A stretch of 64,000 nt of DNA from Anticarsia gemmatalis (taxonomy: Eukaryota > Arthropoda > Insecta > Lepidoptera > Erebidae): the NCBI RefSeq assembly GCF_050436995.1, contig NC_134770.1:3296501-3360500 (forward strand), given 5' to 3'. This document shows, piece after piece, positions 23,639 through 34,842 of the stretch (its first letter is position 1; each line of letters starts with the position of its first letter). Under the pieces are notes generated by a model. That model worked only from the letters and a program-made list of their open reading frames with translations, was not told where the DNA came from and made no database searches. The position numbers and the translations under genes were made by a program.

Positions 23639-23887
23639 TGCCTCTAGTGGTAAAGAATATAAGTCCAATTTTGACGAAAATTAGTTAAGAAATTAGATTG
23701 GACTTAATTATATCCCACTTTTAGTGTGAGTGCACAGCGTTCCGTTTTGAAAATTGATAACTTACTCATTTTTAAAGACAAACAATATCTGTTTTTACCA
23801 ATCAATAGAGCATTTATTTCTAACATTTCGGTATACTTGACTGAATTTCGTCAAAATCAGACTTATACCCTTTTTCATTAGAGACAC
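23639..23887. mobile_element. MITE, CCTCTAGTG...TATAAGTC family
   Basis: Left end CCTCTAGTGGTAAAGAATAT then AAGTCCAATTTTGACGAAAA. The right end inverse reads TGTCTCTAATGAAAAAGGGT then ATAAGTCTGATTTTGACGAA. About 45 bp imperfect TIRs, 249 bp total. A second copy at 55821-56224 is interrupted by another MITE. Confidence 0.8.
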
Positions 23888-25169
23888 AATGTTTACATTG
23901 TATCTCTAATGTAACAGTTCGCTTTGGGATCCTGTTACAATTATAATAATAGCATAATTACGTTTGTAATTCAGTAGAGGATTAAGCAGAGGGGATTATA
24001 CTCCCACGTTTTGTAATGTTAAATAATAATGGGTGTGTGGTGCCATCTATCGGCATTCGAAACAACCAAGAGGCGGTGCAAAAAACTAAATCATGGGACG
24101 TAAGTTTCATTGCGTGATTAAGTTGATATAATCATTCTAGATTTAAACAAAATAAGCTTAAATATGTCAGTTTCGATTATAATAAGATAAGATCTTAACC
24201 GTTTTGGATCACGTAAATATTAATATTCCTTACCGTGGGAATTGAATCGAGGACATGCAATACAGTTGCGCCATCTTAGACATCTTAGACCTTACAATGA
24301 TCTTATACTCACTTCTCCTAAACGAAAAACCTGCCTTCATAAATCTATATTGAAAATAATTACACATAATAATAGTTCTATAAATGTCAATATTTCAAAG
24401 CATAAAAAACTACGTCGCATAAAAATTTAGATCAATTTTATACGTCAAAAGATGTTTTATGAGTTTTATTTGATAACGTATAAATAAAATTGTCAAAGGT
24501 CTGTGATATATTTTATGGAAATATGACCCATATTTTATACAGTATGTATACTAAAATGCGAAGTTTATTTGTGTTTTTATTGCCGTATAAGTACGCGTAT
24601 CACTGTTATGTTCTTTATTCTCTTGTTCCTCTTCGTAAAGTATTCTTCATTGCTCTTACGTTTGACTTAATGTCTGATAAAAATCATAGAAACTGGTGTT
24701 TTTGTTGACCTCTCCCATGCTGCGACAGAATATTTGAAACAAAAATCTTAGACACTGGTATTTTGTTAACCTCTTCTATGATTTAGAAAGCATTTCAAAG
24801 AATACTTAATATAATTAAATCAACTACCATCATAGTAATAGTATGACATAGCCAGAATAATTATATTTTCAAACACAAATACCACCACTTTAATACCTTA
24901 TGTACAATAGAAAACTAGTATCACTGTGAACAAAAAAACACTTTATACCAATAACTATAGTGTACAATATATTTGGCAATGACAACTAGCCGTTCACATA
25001 GCAATTTAAATCAAAACTATACTATAAATTAGAATAACACTGACACCCGTAATCAAAAACTAACAACAAAACGACTACAATCACATCAATCATTCACGAT
25101 TGAATTAATTTCGATCAATGGGCTGCAGATTGTATGTATATCACATCAGTCAAATTGCCTGTAATTGTC
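23888..25169. other. Unassigned stretch with a small tandem duplication
   Basis: Two diverged copies of a ~60 bp unit (AAATCATAGAAACTGGTGTT against AAATCTTAGACACTGGTATT) lie at about 24679-24800. A tRNA-like scrap (GGGAATTGAATCGAGGACAT) lies at 24237. Frames at 24242 and 24490 are without domains. Confidence 0.4.
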
Positions 25170-25473
25170 CACTACTGGGCATTGGGCCTCTCCCATAAAC
25201 CTAGGGTTGCCACCCGTGATTTCCGGCATTGTACCGGAATTTCAGGTATCGTCCCGGGTCCAGTAATTTTGTTTTGCTGTACCGGAATTTAAAAAAATAC
25301 TATTTTTGCAACGATAAAGCTACGTTCCTTTTTGTCATTCCTTCTTAGTGTAGTTTTGGACCGGACATCTAAACTCTGATTCCATTCGTGGCTCAAGAAA
25401 TGTCCAGGAAATCAGGAAACTTGGATGATCCTCCTGGATCCTCATGGGGCCTTGAGGATCTGACAACCCTATA
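25170..25473. repeat. Composite repeat: SINE-tail scrap plus AGGGTTGCCA element
   Basis: 25170-25200 (TGTCCACTACTGGGCATTGG) resembles an inverted SINE tail. 25202-25473 starts AGGGTTGCCACCCGTGATTT and ends TCTGACAACCCTATA, a short inverted pair. Internal CCGGAATTT and CAGGAAATCAGG motifs recur. Probably a decayed TIR element. Confidence 0.45.
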
Positions 25474-26968
25474 ACTCCTTCAATAAGTGGTCAAGGTATT
25501 CTGGTCAATGATCGCAATAAGAGGGTATTTCAAAGTCTCAAATTCAAATGACGGTGGTTTGTTGAGATTGATGAATGCACGATTAGAATTACTATTGAAT
25601 GGAATTGCAGCGATAGTTTGAAACGTTCAGTTTAGTTTTGAATTAGTTAATTATTGGCAACTACAAATGGCATTCAATTGAAGTTGTGGTCGAAAATATT
25701 AGAAGTTTTAGAAATAAACACGAATTTATTGCTTAATTAAAACTGCGTACAATTGTATTTATCATTTTCTTTCTTTTATACTGAGAGAGCCAAAATATGT
25801 TTTTTAGCGTTACCGAATTTTGAGTAAAACTTCAGTATTCCAGCGATAGTTATTTAGCTCTGAATAGCAGGCGAAAATTGTATCATGTACTCGGTAAACG
25901 GCAGTAGGCTCGCTATTGTCGCTAAATTTCTAAAATTGAACATTGTATCTATAAACGTGTGAGAATACCTGCATCAATATTATTTTACTAGAAAAGTGGG
26001 TTGGAGACTCGTTATGTTTTACATAAAAGCAGTAAAAAACACTGTTATTACGTATAAAATAAAATAAATATTAGTCTAGTATTATTATGGTATACAATAA
26101 ACGTCTTTATAAACCTACAATTACTGACTAAGTTCGGAGCAGCATGTCAATTAAATTTTGACCCATACTAAATAATGATAATGTCCATGTACGTAAACTA
26201 CAAATAAATATATCGATAGTTTTTTTTTTCTCTTAATATTCGAAACAAAAACTAAAAACTGGACAATTCACCCTACACAAGTGACGTTTTGACTACCGTT
26301 CCATTTTTGAAATTTGATATTATTGACATCGAACAATCGTCGTTGCGCATTTGTTTACATTTTGTCACAACAGTGCAATGGTTAAGATGGCCGACTTATC
26401 TACTCCTAAAATTAAAGTCCCAAGTTCTATTCCCGGACAAATTAAAAATTTAACTTGAGTGGATTAATTTTGCCTCGTGTATGAAATATTTTATTTTACC
26501 TTGAAATGTTACTGACCTCAATATTATATCCACCATAATAAGTGGTTAAAGCCTGTAATGGTGCATTAGTAATGACGGACCGGCAGTACGTCGCCGCTGA
26601 ACTGAATAATCGATTTAATTATAACAGGGTTTGAGCATTTTAAAGAAGATACCTATACTAAGTTTTGTTCGTGAATTTTTATGTATTAAGACTCTAAATG
26701 TGTAAGCCTAAAGTTACCAAAAATTCGATAAGTGTTTTTTTTCTGCGATTGTTTTATTAGCGTTTCGATATAAAAAGTTCACCTTTTAATAAAATTTACC
26801 AAAAATGTACCAAAAGCTAGAATTTGTAGTCCGAATATTAAAAATATTTTATTTTCTTGATTACTTTTATAAAAGCAACAGTACCTGCCACTTTAATATT
26901 TGGGAAATGTCGGGAATCAAACCTCAGACTATCAGTTGCATTCAAAACCGCTCAGATCACAAGAGCAT
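25474..26968. other. Unassigned AT-rich stretch
   Basis: A decayed tRNA-like piece (GTGCAATGGTTAAGATGG, then TTCTATTCCCGGACAAAT) lies at about 26373-26445 and a minus-strand B-box scrap at about 26911-26925. No gene seen. Confidence 0.4.
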
Positions 26969-27190
26969 TACCGCGTTTCTTTACCACTATCGACTACCGA
27001 CAACCGGCTAGCTAATGTTGTATGACAATCGATTCAGTCCCTCTAGCGGGCGTCGTAGGAACTATTTTCCGGAAACCTAAGATTTACTAACTCTCAATGG
27101 TAAAAGTCCGAACGTTCTTTTATTTCGAACTTTTACCACAGGTTTTACAGTATTTTAAATGTCAAACTGTCGATACGCAACAGTGCAGTG
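26969..27190 (+). mobile_element. MITE, TAGCTCGATTCTCTAC family, diverged
   Basis: Contains ACTATCGACTACCGACAACC, CTCTAGCGGGCGTCGTAGGA and AAATGTCAAACTGTCGATAC in family order. A small hairpin (GGTAAAAGTCCGAA with its inverse TTCGAACTTTTACC, 27100-27138) interrupts it, probably a later small insertion. Confidence 0.65.
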
Positions 27191-27504
27191 CTAAAAATTA
27201 CAAGAGCAGTAAGTGTTTTTCCATATATCTTTGACCCTCAGAAAACTACTCTACAGTCAGATATTTAGTCTAAAATTGTTAACCCTTCAAAAGCTAAACA
27301 AAAGTAAGTATGTTTGTTACAGCTTAAAACTTCTTAGTGGGTTTTAACTGCTAAGTTCGATAAGTCTCAACACTCGAAACTTGGTCTTACTAACTTAGGT
27401 CTCAAGTTAGACCGAATTAACATTCTAGGTAAACAACACATTTGTTTTAGGAATAAAAGGATTTTGGACCAAAAACACCTATAAGGTAAGGATAAGGTCA
27501 GCGT

Positions 27505-27719
27505 GGCATATTCCGTCTATGGGGTAAAACCGTCTATTTGTTTCGTTATAATCGAGTTGCAGTGTTTCTAGGTACAATTATTGTCGGTACAACAGCTGAC
27601 TTAGTACCTACCTGCTTTTATTTCCCTACTTTTACCGACAATTCTAAAGACGCTGCAACTGAATTTTAACGAGTAATATTTCAAATAGACGGAACCCCAT
27701 AGACGAAATTAATATGCCT
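27505..27719. mobile_element. TIR element with CCGTCTATGGGGT ends
   Basis: Left GGCATATTCCGTCTATGGGG and GTCTATTTG; right CAAATAGACGGAACCCCATA and AATATGCC. Inner inverted pairs (GAGTTGCAG with CTGCAACTG, ATTGTCGGTA with TACCGACAAT) extend the foldback across most of the 215 bp. Non-autonomous. Confidence 0.75.
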
Positions 27720-27811
27720 TTTAGTAGAATTTTGTCATAGAAAGTTGCTCTGTATTAATTTTGATTGGAGTGTATCTTTGACACCATTCGTGGTACAATT
27801 ATAATCTGAAA

Positions 27812-27905
27812 GACTGCCTTTGTATTGTAGCGCAGTCGGTAGTGTATGCGACTGCCGCGCCAGAGGTCTCGGGTTAAAATCTCAGGTCCGGCCGAAAAGC
27901 CTTTT
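27812..27905 (+). mobile_element. tRNA-derived SINE head, decayed
   Basis: GTAGCGCAGTCGGTAGTGTA then GAGGTCTCGGGTTAAAATCT. A-box and B-box positions are right, but the B box is mutated (GGTTAAAATCT). Confidence 0.7.
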
Positions 27906-29334
27906 CTGAGTTTCCTTGTTAAGGATTTCTTAGAGATTGCCCGTAATTAAGAAGTTGAGATCGTTGATCTTTGTACCTCGGTGAGTAGTATTATGAGTCT
28001 GGCTGAACTAGCGTTTCTGTACCAGGCTGTACTACGTACGTTTCATCGTTGTTAAGTATATGTGTAAATGTTGATAGTATAAAGTATTAATTCTATCTAC
28101 GATATCTTCCCAAGGCACAAAGTATGACAGATTTCTTAATTACCAAAAATACCTTTTATTTCAAGGAACAAAAATCCTAATTTCAGATGCGACTAATGAA
28201 GTTGTACATTACAGTCGATTAGATCGTAATCTATCAATAGGAGATATCAAAGAGAAAACAAGCGCGATGCATCGAGACACTGTTTACAAAATATCCTTTT
28301 ACCGAGGCTAAATATAGACGGTTCCTTTCGTAACCTTTCGTAATAGAATCATCTTGTTATGTTCTTGATCCTACATCAACACATATAAAACACAAATATT
28401 CGTGAGACGCACGATAAAGAAGTATTATTGCAGTCCCACAGCTGGCCAAAGGTGTCCTATGAAATTTAATGAAGGAAGGAGCCTTGAGTCCACCACGCTG
28501 GCTAAGTGCGGACTATGGACTATGCATACCTTCAAGAAGTATTTTAAAGAACTTAACTTAAGTTGATTGTTATTATAGAAAATATCGCCATTAACTCTTT
28601 TTTGCTGTAGTATCGACAAACTATTCAAGTAAAAACAAAAAAATAGTAATGAGTAACTTAAGTTTTTCTAAATTAATGTGACGTAATAACTGCTTTTTCT
28701 AACACAATAATGAGTATTTCTATCTAAAAATATTGAACTATAATAACAAGATAACTAAATTATCTATTTGACAACTATTTCCGTCAATAACATCACAAAC
28801 ACTAACTGAAACGACTCATACGGCGAAAGCTAATAATATTTACGTCCGTCTATGTCAACAAACCTCAGAAACGACTGTACCGTAAAAGAGAATATAAACA
28901 TCGTCCGTTTTTACCGTGTATTAAATAAACATATGTTAGTTTTTATTAATGTAATTAATGTCTAGTTATGAGAATTAATGTAATTGTATATACAAATGAA
29001 TGCGGAAGAATTTGGCTTGTTTTAGAAAATCTGGCCTTTTTAATCACTGGGGTGGAATATTTTTTGTAATATGTATAACTACGTTTACTTATTAGGATGA
29101 TTAACATGTTTATATTCAATTACTGCATTCATAGAGCTCTGAAATAAATAAAAAAAAAAAGAAATGCGTTACATATACAGCAATTAGTTTGGCTGTATGT
29201 ATGAAAATAATTAAGTACCTAGTTATAATTATTATAAATTAAAATCCGCTACCGTATCTGTCTGTTTGTGTGTCTCTAAAACTACTGAACGAATTTTCAT
29301 GCGGTTTAGTAATAACCAAAGTGATATATGTAGA
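27906..29334. other. SINE-tail fragment and unassigned DNA
   Basis: 28425-28530 on the minus strand is the SINE tail (CTTAGCCAGCGTGGTGGACT, then CAAGGCTCC and TGGGACTGC). 29240-29330 resembles a Helitron fragment (TCTGTCTGTTTGTGTGTCTC, AACTACTGAACGAATTTTCA). The rest is AT-rich with no gene. Confidence 0.5.
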
Positions 29335-29415
29335 ATGTCTAGAGTTCTAGACTTTAGTGTATCCGACTTCTAAACACGGGGACCTGGGTTCGACACCTAG
29401 GTCTGACCAAGAGCT
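29335..29415 (+). mobile_element. tRNA-like SINE scrap
   Basis: TTTAGTGTATCCGACTTC then GACCTGGGTTCGACACCTAG. A B box is present but the A box is degraded. Confidence 0.5.
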
Positions 29416-29444
29416 ATTGATCTTTTTGTTATTTATATACGAAT

Positions 29445-29690
29445 TATATAGTAGTCCCGAATTTAGAACATGCCCAGTATATGCCAATTGGCTTGCCCCT
29501 ATTTCTTAGTACTTACCACAGAAATTTCTATGATACTATTCTTTATTATTACCTTACTATAATATTTGAGAAATTTTCAACAAAAAACTCAGAGCAAACT
29601 TTTTGGCCCGACTCGGGAATCAAACCCAAGACCTCTTGCGCGGCAGTTGCATACACTACCGACCACGCCACAGAGGCAATCAGCGCCTAT
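29445..29690 (-). mobile_element. tRNA-derived SINE, second family
   Basis: Complement reads GCCTCTGTGGCGTGGTCGGT, then CTTGGGTTTGATTCCCGAGT, then the body down to TTCTAAATTCGGGACTACTA. Same family as 6515, 38160 and 42415. Confidence 0.8.
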
Positions 29691-30149
29691 GCGTACAAAG
29701 ACTTTGATAAAAACTAACCATATTTAACCTGTTAATCAAGAAACCTTTTAATTACAAGATTTTACTCCAAAGACTGTATTTTTTATCTTTATTGAAATTT
29801 GAAGTATAAAAGCCTGATAATAATGTTTCTTAATTAAAGTTTGCATTTAAAATATTGTTCACGCTTGAGATAAGATTGTAATTATTTTTAATTGTGAGGT
29901 TAATGTCATTTGGTATCTTTTTTCGATTATTAACCCTTTAAAAGTAGATGAGTCCCTTCTTAGAATAGTCTTACAACAATTAAAACATTAATTTGCTGTA
30001 AAGTTTAAGCCATTTAAGATTTGAAAAATAAGTAGACTAGTAATTACACGGGTTCTTCGGCAATCCTCGTGTTAAATTTCATCACAATTAGTTCAGCAAA
30101 TAAGCCGTAAAGAGGCAGGAGGAGACATGGGACCGCGACTGGAGACTCT
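29691..30149. other. Unassigned AT-rich stretch
   Basis: A Helitron-like scrap (CTTCGGCAATCCTCGTGTTA, CATCACAATTAGTTCAGCA) lies at about 30056-30100. No gene. Confidence 0.4.
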
Positions 30150-30415
30150 ACTACTAATCGTATGGTTAGTGGTCAACCTAGCGTCAAAGTTGTTCAAGCC
30201 GCCCACTAGGCTTTTGACGTGGCTTTACGACAGTTATCTTAATTGATAACAACCGGGACCGACTTTCTACGTGCCCTGCAAAGCACGGCGACGCCCAGTT
30301 CAAATATCACTATGTGATCACCCATCTGCGGAATGACCGCGTGAAGGTTGTCTTAACCCACAGATCGTTTACCGACTGGTGAGCACAACTGGCTACGGGC
30401 GCCTCCTCTACGACC
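30150..30415 (-). mobile_element. 5S-rRNA-derived SINE, family 2, near full length
   Basis: Complement: GCCAGTTGTGCTCACCAGTC, then GTGGGTTAAGACAACCTTCA, GATGGGTGATCACATAGTG, GGGCGTCGCCGTGCTTTGC, GTCCCGGTTGTTATCAATTA and the tail GGCGGCTTGAACAACTTTGA. The head aligns with the 3' half of 5S rRNA (GTTAAGCAAC then TAGATGGG.GACCGC), the polymerase III internal promoter region. Other copies: 35550, 40155, 43678, 53825 and 63385. Confidence 0.85.
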
Positions 30416-30610
30416 GCAACTTTACTTACGATCGGTCTTCTGACTCAGTCTCGCTTGCGAACTGTTTCATATGCGTTATTTAAAGTCAAGTAACTGTCGC
30501 AGTTTGTTGTCATGGCCTCATGCCTCAGTCTCCTGTCTCTGTTTCGCATGCGTACTGCCTCCTTTAGTAATAAAAATGTTTAAATATTACAATTTGCAAT
30601 AGAAAGGAGC

Positions 30611-30955
30611 GCGTGGCTTAGTTAACAACAGCCGCCGGATCGATCTCTGAGGTTAAGCAACCTTTGCCGAGGTTGTCCTGTGGATGGGTGACCATCTTAT
30701 GAGTTCCTCCGTGTTTCGGAAGGCACGTTAAATTGTGGGTCCCGGCTGTTATTTTCGAAGATCTTTTACAGTAGTTAACAGTATTTAGAAGCTTGAAAGT
30801 CTGACAACCAGTCTTACCGAAGGGTGTCGTGTTATCCCAGGTAACTGGGTTGTGGAGGTCAGATGGGCAGTCGTTCCATGTTAAACAATGGTATTCAGCT
30901 GCATCCAGTGAGCCTGGAAGCCGACTCCAACATAGCTTGGAAGAAAGGCTAAGTT
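30611..30955 (+). mobile_element. 5S-rRNA-derived SINE, family 1, near full length
   Basis: Head: CTGAGGTTAAGCAACCTTTG then GTGGATGGGTGACCATC, similar to 5S rRNA. Body: CGTGTTTCGGAAGGCACGTT, GTGGGTCCCGGCTG, TTAGAAGCTTGAAAGTCTGA, CAGGTAACTGGGTTG, GCTGCATCCAGTGAGCCTGG, ending AAAGGCTAA. Copies lacking the head: 17543-17798 and 47262-47480. The 139-codon minus-strand frame over it is an accident of the SINE. Confidence 0.85.
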
Positions 30956-31564
30956 GATATATTACAATTTGCAATAGATAAGTCAAATACAATGGAATCT
31001 CGTGGTTGGTAGTTTCATACACTACTGCCCAGACCATAGAGTTATTCTAGATAGTATGATAAGTGTCTAGTAATAATATTTTCTACAAACATATAGGTCA
31101 ATATCAAACCAAATTATAAGAACAAAAGCTGGTAAAGCAATATGTTGAACAGATATTAATATTCTGTCTAGCATCGCAAGTAATAGTAATGAACGAACAT
31201 AACATATCAGTTTAGTGGCTCGTAATAATATGAGTGGGTTATATTACTACTACTTCTAACTAACGTAACTATTGTAGTTAAGTTAAACGATCACTCCTAA
31301 TGTAAGACGTAACTATTGTATTATAGTTAAGTGAAACAAGTAGAAATAGAGTAGATTGGGACCGTGTTTACGACTTCTACTGTATGACATAACTATTGTA
31401 GTAACTATATTATTGTATAAGTAATCTGACTGCGGAAAAATCTTTCCTCAGATCTTTCCTTCTGTATAATAATGATAGAGAACGAACTGCATATTGAACT
31501 AACTCCAAACTTAAAACTATTAACATACGTCATAACTTTTAAACTCTCGCGTTGCATGTTTATT
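30956..31564. other. Imperfect tandem repeat and unassigned DNA
   Basis: About 31255-31410 holds three diverged units built on GTAACTATTGTA(T)TAGTTAAGTGAAAC. The rest is AT-rich. Confidence 0.5.
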
Positions 31565-31689
31565 ATACGGGAATTAACGCGAACACGCATTTTACCATAA
31601 AATGCCGAATGTTTCGGCGCAGGTTGCACTCGCCGTGGTCGCAGGCTGACTAGTTAGCCTAAAATGCGTGTTCGCGTTAATTCCCGTAT
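31565..31689. mobile_element. Foldback MITE, ATACGGGAATTAACGCG ends
   Basis: 30 bp perfect inverted ends: ATACGGGAATTAACGCGAAC at the left and its inverse GTTCGCGTTAATTCCCGTAT at the right, around a ~65 bp GC-richer loop. No clear target duplication. The frame across it is incidental. Confidence 0.85.
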
Positions 31690-32514
31690 CCTATTATATA
31701 CTAACATACGTCTTACATTAGTAGTGGTCTCAGTCACCCAATGTCGCCGGTGTAGTACATTCATACACAAATGCTAGCGATTTGTAAACTACAGTCGATC
31801 CTGACGGACGACAGTGGGCGATAAACGCAGTAATTCTGTTATTGATTATGAATTATTTATATTGTTGTGGTGATTTGAAGGGATTAGGGATATCCTGTAG
31901 TATTAAAATAAATACTGGTTTTGTTACTATTGAAATGAGTGTGACGCATTAGAAAGATGTTTTTTATGGCAATATCAGATAAATTGGGTGTAGTAAATTT
32001 GTTTAAACTAAGTATTTGTTACGCCCTAGACACAATATATTCGCACACCCGAAATAAAATAATTTTTTTGTGTCAGTTTTTTACAAAATTAGCTGAATGT
32101 GAGTTTTATTTTTATATAAAAGAGTTATAGCTCAAGAACCAGAAGACGTAACACATATCTAAATAATAAAGATTTTTTTTATTAATTTTTCACTTCGCCT
32201 GGGAATAAAAAAAAGAATAGTAGCAAGTTCTAAAAACATTCGCATTTTCATATTTCCACGAATAACCAGAAAATCTACTAAAACAGTTTCGTTTACCCTT
32301 ATCAAGACATTCTAACACTACTTTAAGCTCTAAACACCTCGGGTGTGCCCGCGAAAGCCTTCAAATATTCACTTTAAGTTCCGCAGTCTTGACCCTGCTA
32401 AATACTAAAATACTAGGTGAACTATATAAGTATTTAGTGTTTTATATTTTACCTAATATGAGGGGATAACGAGATATTGCATTTATTTATTGGTTCCTTT
32501 ACATTTTGGTGACC
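31690..32514. other. Unassigned AT-rich stretch
   Basis: No gene or recognised repeat. Confidence 0.5.
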
Positions 32515-32694
32515 TGTAGCGCCATTTGTACAATTGGTACTGTCGAGTATCGAAATTTTGTAATTTAGAATGTACTGCCAAAATAGTACCTACGACGCCC
32601 GTCAGTGGCGCTGATCAGATTTTTTTACAAAATTTCTCGATGACAACCCGGTTATCGGTAGTCAATAGTAGCTAGTGGAGAATCGAGCTACTGT
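32515..32694 (-). mobile_element. MITE, TAGCTCGATTCTCTAC family
   Basis: Complement starts GTAGCTCGATTCTCCACTAG and carries GCGCCACTGACGGGCGTCGT. Faces an adjacent copy in the opposite orientation. Confidence 0.75.
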
Positions 32695-32873
32695 ATTGCG
32701 ATTCTCTACCAGTATCGAGACTATCTTCAACCGGCTAGCTATCGATAAATTTTGTATGGATTTTCGATCCCCTAGCGGGAGCTGCCAGAACTATTCTTAC
32801 AGTACAACTTAAACGTCAAACTCTCGATAGGTACTCAGTAGTACCAAATGTAGAGAATCGCGCTACTGTTGTC
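32695..32873 (+). mobile_element. MITE, TAGCTCGATTCTCTAC family
   Basis: Starts TTGCGATTCTCTACCAGTAT and ends TGTAGAGAATCGCGCTACTG. Adjacent to and inverted relative to 32515-32694. Confidence 0.75.
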
Positions 32874-33492
32874 GCACACCGTCACAACCCAACTAGCACA
32901 CAAGCTGCTTATACAGTCGTTATACAGCCTGATAGTTGCATAAGAGTCGTTCAAATGCTGTACAATTCTCTATAAGTTGTATACTAGCTATTTAAAAAAC
33001 CCTTTAACAGCTAGGCGGGACAGTAGCCGTTTAGTAGGAAACTAATGACTTATAGTGATATATGAGCATGTAATTGCATCGCTAAACAGCCTAGGGAAGT
33101 ATAACTGAGTTAATGGAATCTTCTATAACACCGTTAACTGTATAAGGGGACTTTAGGAGATAAAGGAGTTTAAACGGAGTTATGCGTTGCGCTTATAGCG
33201 CTCAAGAGCGTAAATAAGCTTTTTGTAATGCCTTAGGTTCTATAACAGATTTTTTTAGGGCTAGTGTATTACTCATCTATAAAAGAGTTGCGTAGGTCTT
33301 TAATAGCGCCTTGAGCGTTAAATCAGATATTTATATGGCTTCTGTACGGCAAATAGATGTATAAGGTATCATTCGAAACATTTTTACAGCCATGGGGATT
33401 ACAGAATTATGTTAAGCACCTAAAGCGCTATAACCGAGTAATATACCTTTATACTAAAGCTTAAAATTATTATCATAATATATTTAGATAGA

Positions 33493-33784
33493 TAAAATAA
33501 AATAAAATAAAATAAAATAAAATAAAATAAAATAAAATAAAATAAAATAAAATAAAATAAAATAAAATAAAATAAAATAAAATAAAATAAAATAAAATAA
33601 AATAAAATAAAATAAAATAAAATAAAATAAAATAAAATAAAATAAAATAAAATAAAATAAAATAAAATAAAATAAAATAAAATAAAATAAAATAAAATAA
33701 AATAAAATAAAATAAAATAAAATAAAATAAAATAAAATAAAATAAAATAAAATAAAATAAAATAAAATAAAATAAAATAAAAAT
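33493..33784. repeat. (AAAAT)n pentanucleotide array, ~58 units
   Basis: Essentially uninterrupted AAAAT array inside the TIR element. The open frame through it is a repeat artefact. The sister element has about 86 units. Confidence 0.98.
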
Positions 33785-34461
33785 GATTTTCAAACTATTT
33801 TAATATTCAACGACTGACCCCTAAAAGTACGAGTAAAATGCTGGTGTGCGACCAAAACAGTTATATTGAAGCACTCCTATGCCACAACTGCAAAACCTTG
33901 AGGTCTACAACAGCAAACACTAGAGCCTTTGTACAGCTTAAGGCGCTAGAGCAGATGTAACCAACTCTGAGAGCTGCTTGATCGAGACGCCATTATAGCA
34001 TTTGGTAAACATATTTTTTGAGGTTATTACGATCTTTTGAAGATCATATAAATCTATAGCCTGGTAACGTTAACATAATTAAAATCATTTTTTATTACCT
34101 ATAACCCTAATTAAATTATCTGTAACCCTCAAAGTCTTATTTATGTTCAAAATACAATTTCCAAATCCACATATCTATATAATTTTTGCATTTAAAACTG
34201 AATATTTTGAGGGCGCATGAAAATATTGACGATAATATACATATATATTGACAGCAAACTGGAACTCGCACTTTCATATCACGTACACAAAGAAATAAAA
34301 GCGATAGACTACTTGTTATTTTAATAATCCAATCCGTAAAAATAAAATGTCTCCTCATTTGCCACTGATGATTCATTTTAAAAAAATATATTTAGTTTAC
34401 ACCATAATAAACCGACCATATTACTAATTTAGAGCGTTAGCATTTATAACCGTTACACAGT

Positions 34462-34618
34462 AGCGCTAAAATAAGGTAAAGTTGGTATAATCGCGCTGCA
34501 AGAGCTTTTTCGAACGCTCGTGGCGCTAACCACCTCTGTACAACAGCTGGTAAGCGCCACGAAGCTGCGAAAAAGCTCTTGTAGCGCGATTATACCACCT
34601 TCATCTTATTTTAGCGCT
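34462..34618. repeat. Large internal hairpin of the AAAAT element
   Basis: AGCGCTAAAATAAGG pairs with CATCTTATTTTAGCGCT; inward, GGTATAATCGCGCTGCAAGA pairs with CTTGTAGCGCGATTATACC and GAACGCTCGTGGCGCTAACC pairs imperfectly with GGTAAGCGCCACGAAGCTGC. About 150 bp, conserved in the sister (59949-60107). Confidence 0.9.
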
Positions 34619-34842
34619 CCTGTATTACTACTATACTACGTACTATTATAATTACTATTTACGACCACTGTAGATCCAATGTCGAGCTATAAGCTGGACA
34701 GTATGGGCCTATTTGACGCTACAAGAGATCTGTAGCCGCTTATAGAACCACTATACTTCTTACTAAGGAGCCTAAGGCGTTATAAAAATCCTTTAACCGG
34801 CCATTTTGCAGCTTGTTATAGCGCTTGTGTGCTAGTTGGGAA

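Larger units (their letters stand above)
32888..34840 (+). mobile_element. ~2 kb TIR element with (AAAAT)n core, copy 1
   Basis: Ends CCCAACTAGCACACAAGC and GCTTGTGTGCTAGTTGGG, an 18 bp perfect TIR, with AA on both flanks (32886-32887 and 34841-34842). Contains the (AAAAT)n tract, recurrent AGCGCTATAA-like motifs and a large hairpin at 34462-34618. The inverted sister at 59728-61507 is nearly identical outside the core, so amplification was recent. A 79-codon minus-strand frame at 34137-34376 has no recognised domain and carries a stop in the sister. No transposase, so non-autonomous. Superfamily unknown. Confidence 0.85.

Noticed and set aside
24242..24708. Two adjacent short plus-strand frames as a gene
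   Set aside because: AT-rich, no domain, no splice or promoter context, and overlapping a small tandem duplication.
30618..31037. 139-codon minus-strand frame
   Set aside because: Lies over the plus-strand 5S-derived SINE; the same residues recur over the SINE copy at 17531-17815.
33473..33793. Open frame encoding repeated FILFY residues
   Set aside because: Translation of the (AAAAT)n array; length divisible patterns keep it open. Same for 60417-60872.
34137..34376. 79-codon frame conserved in both AAAAT-element copies
   Set aside because: The copies differ by only three bases over 240, one creating a stop codon at the fifth codon in copy 2 and one changing an amino acid. This reflects recent copying, not selection on a protein.
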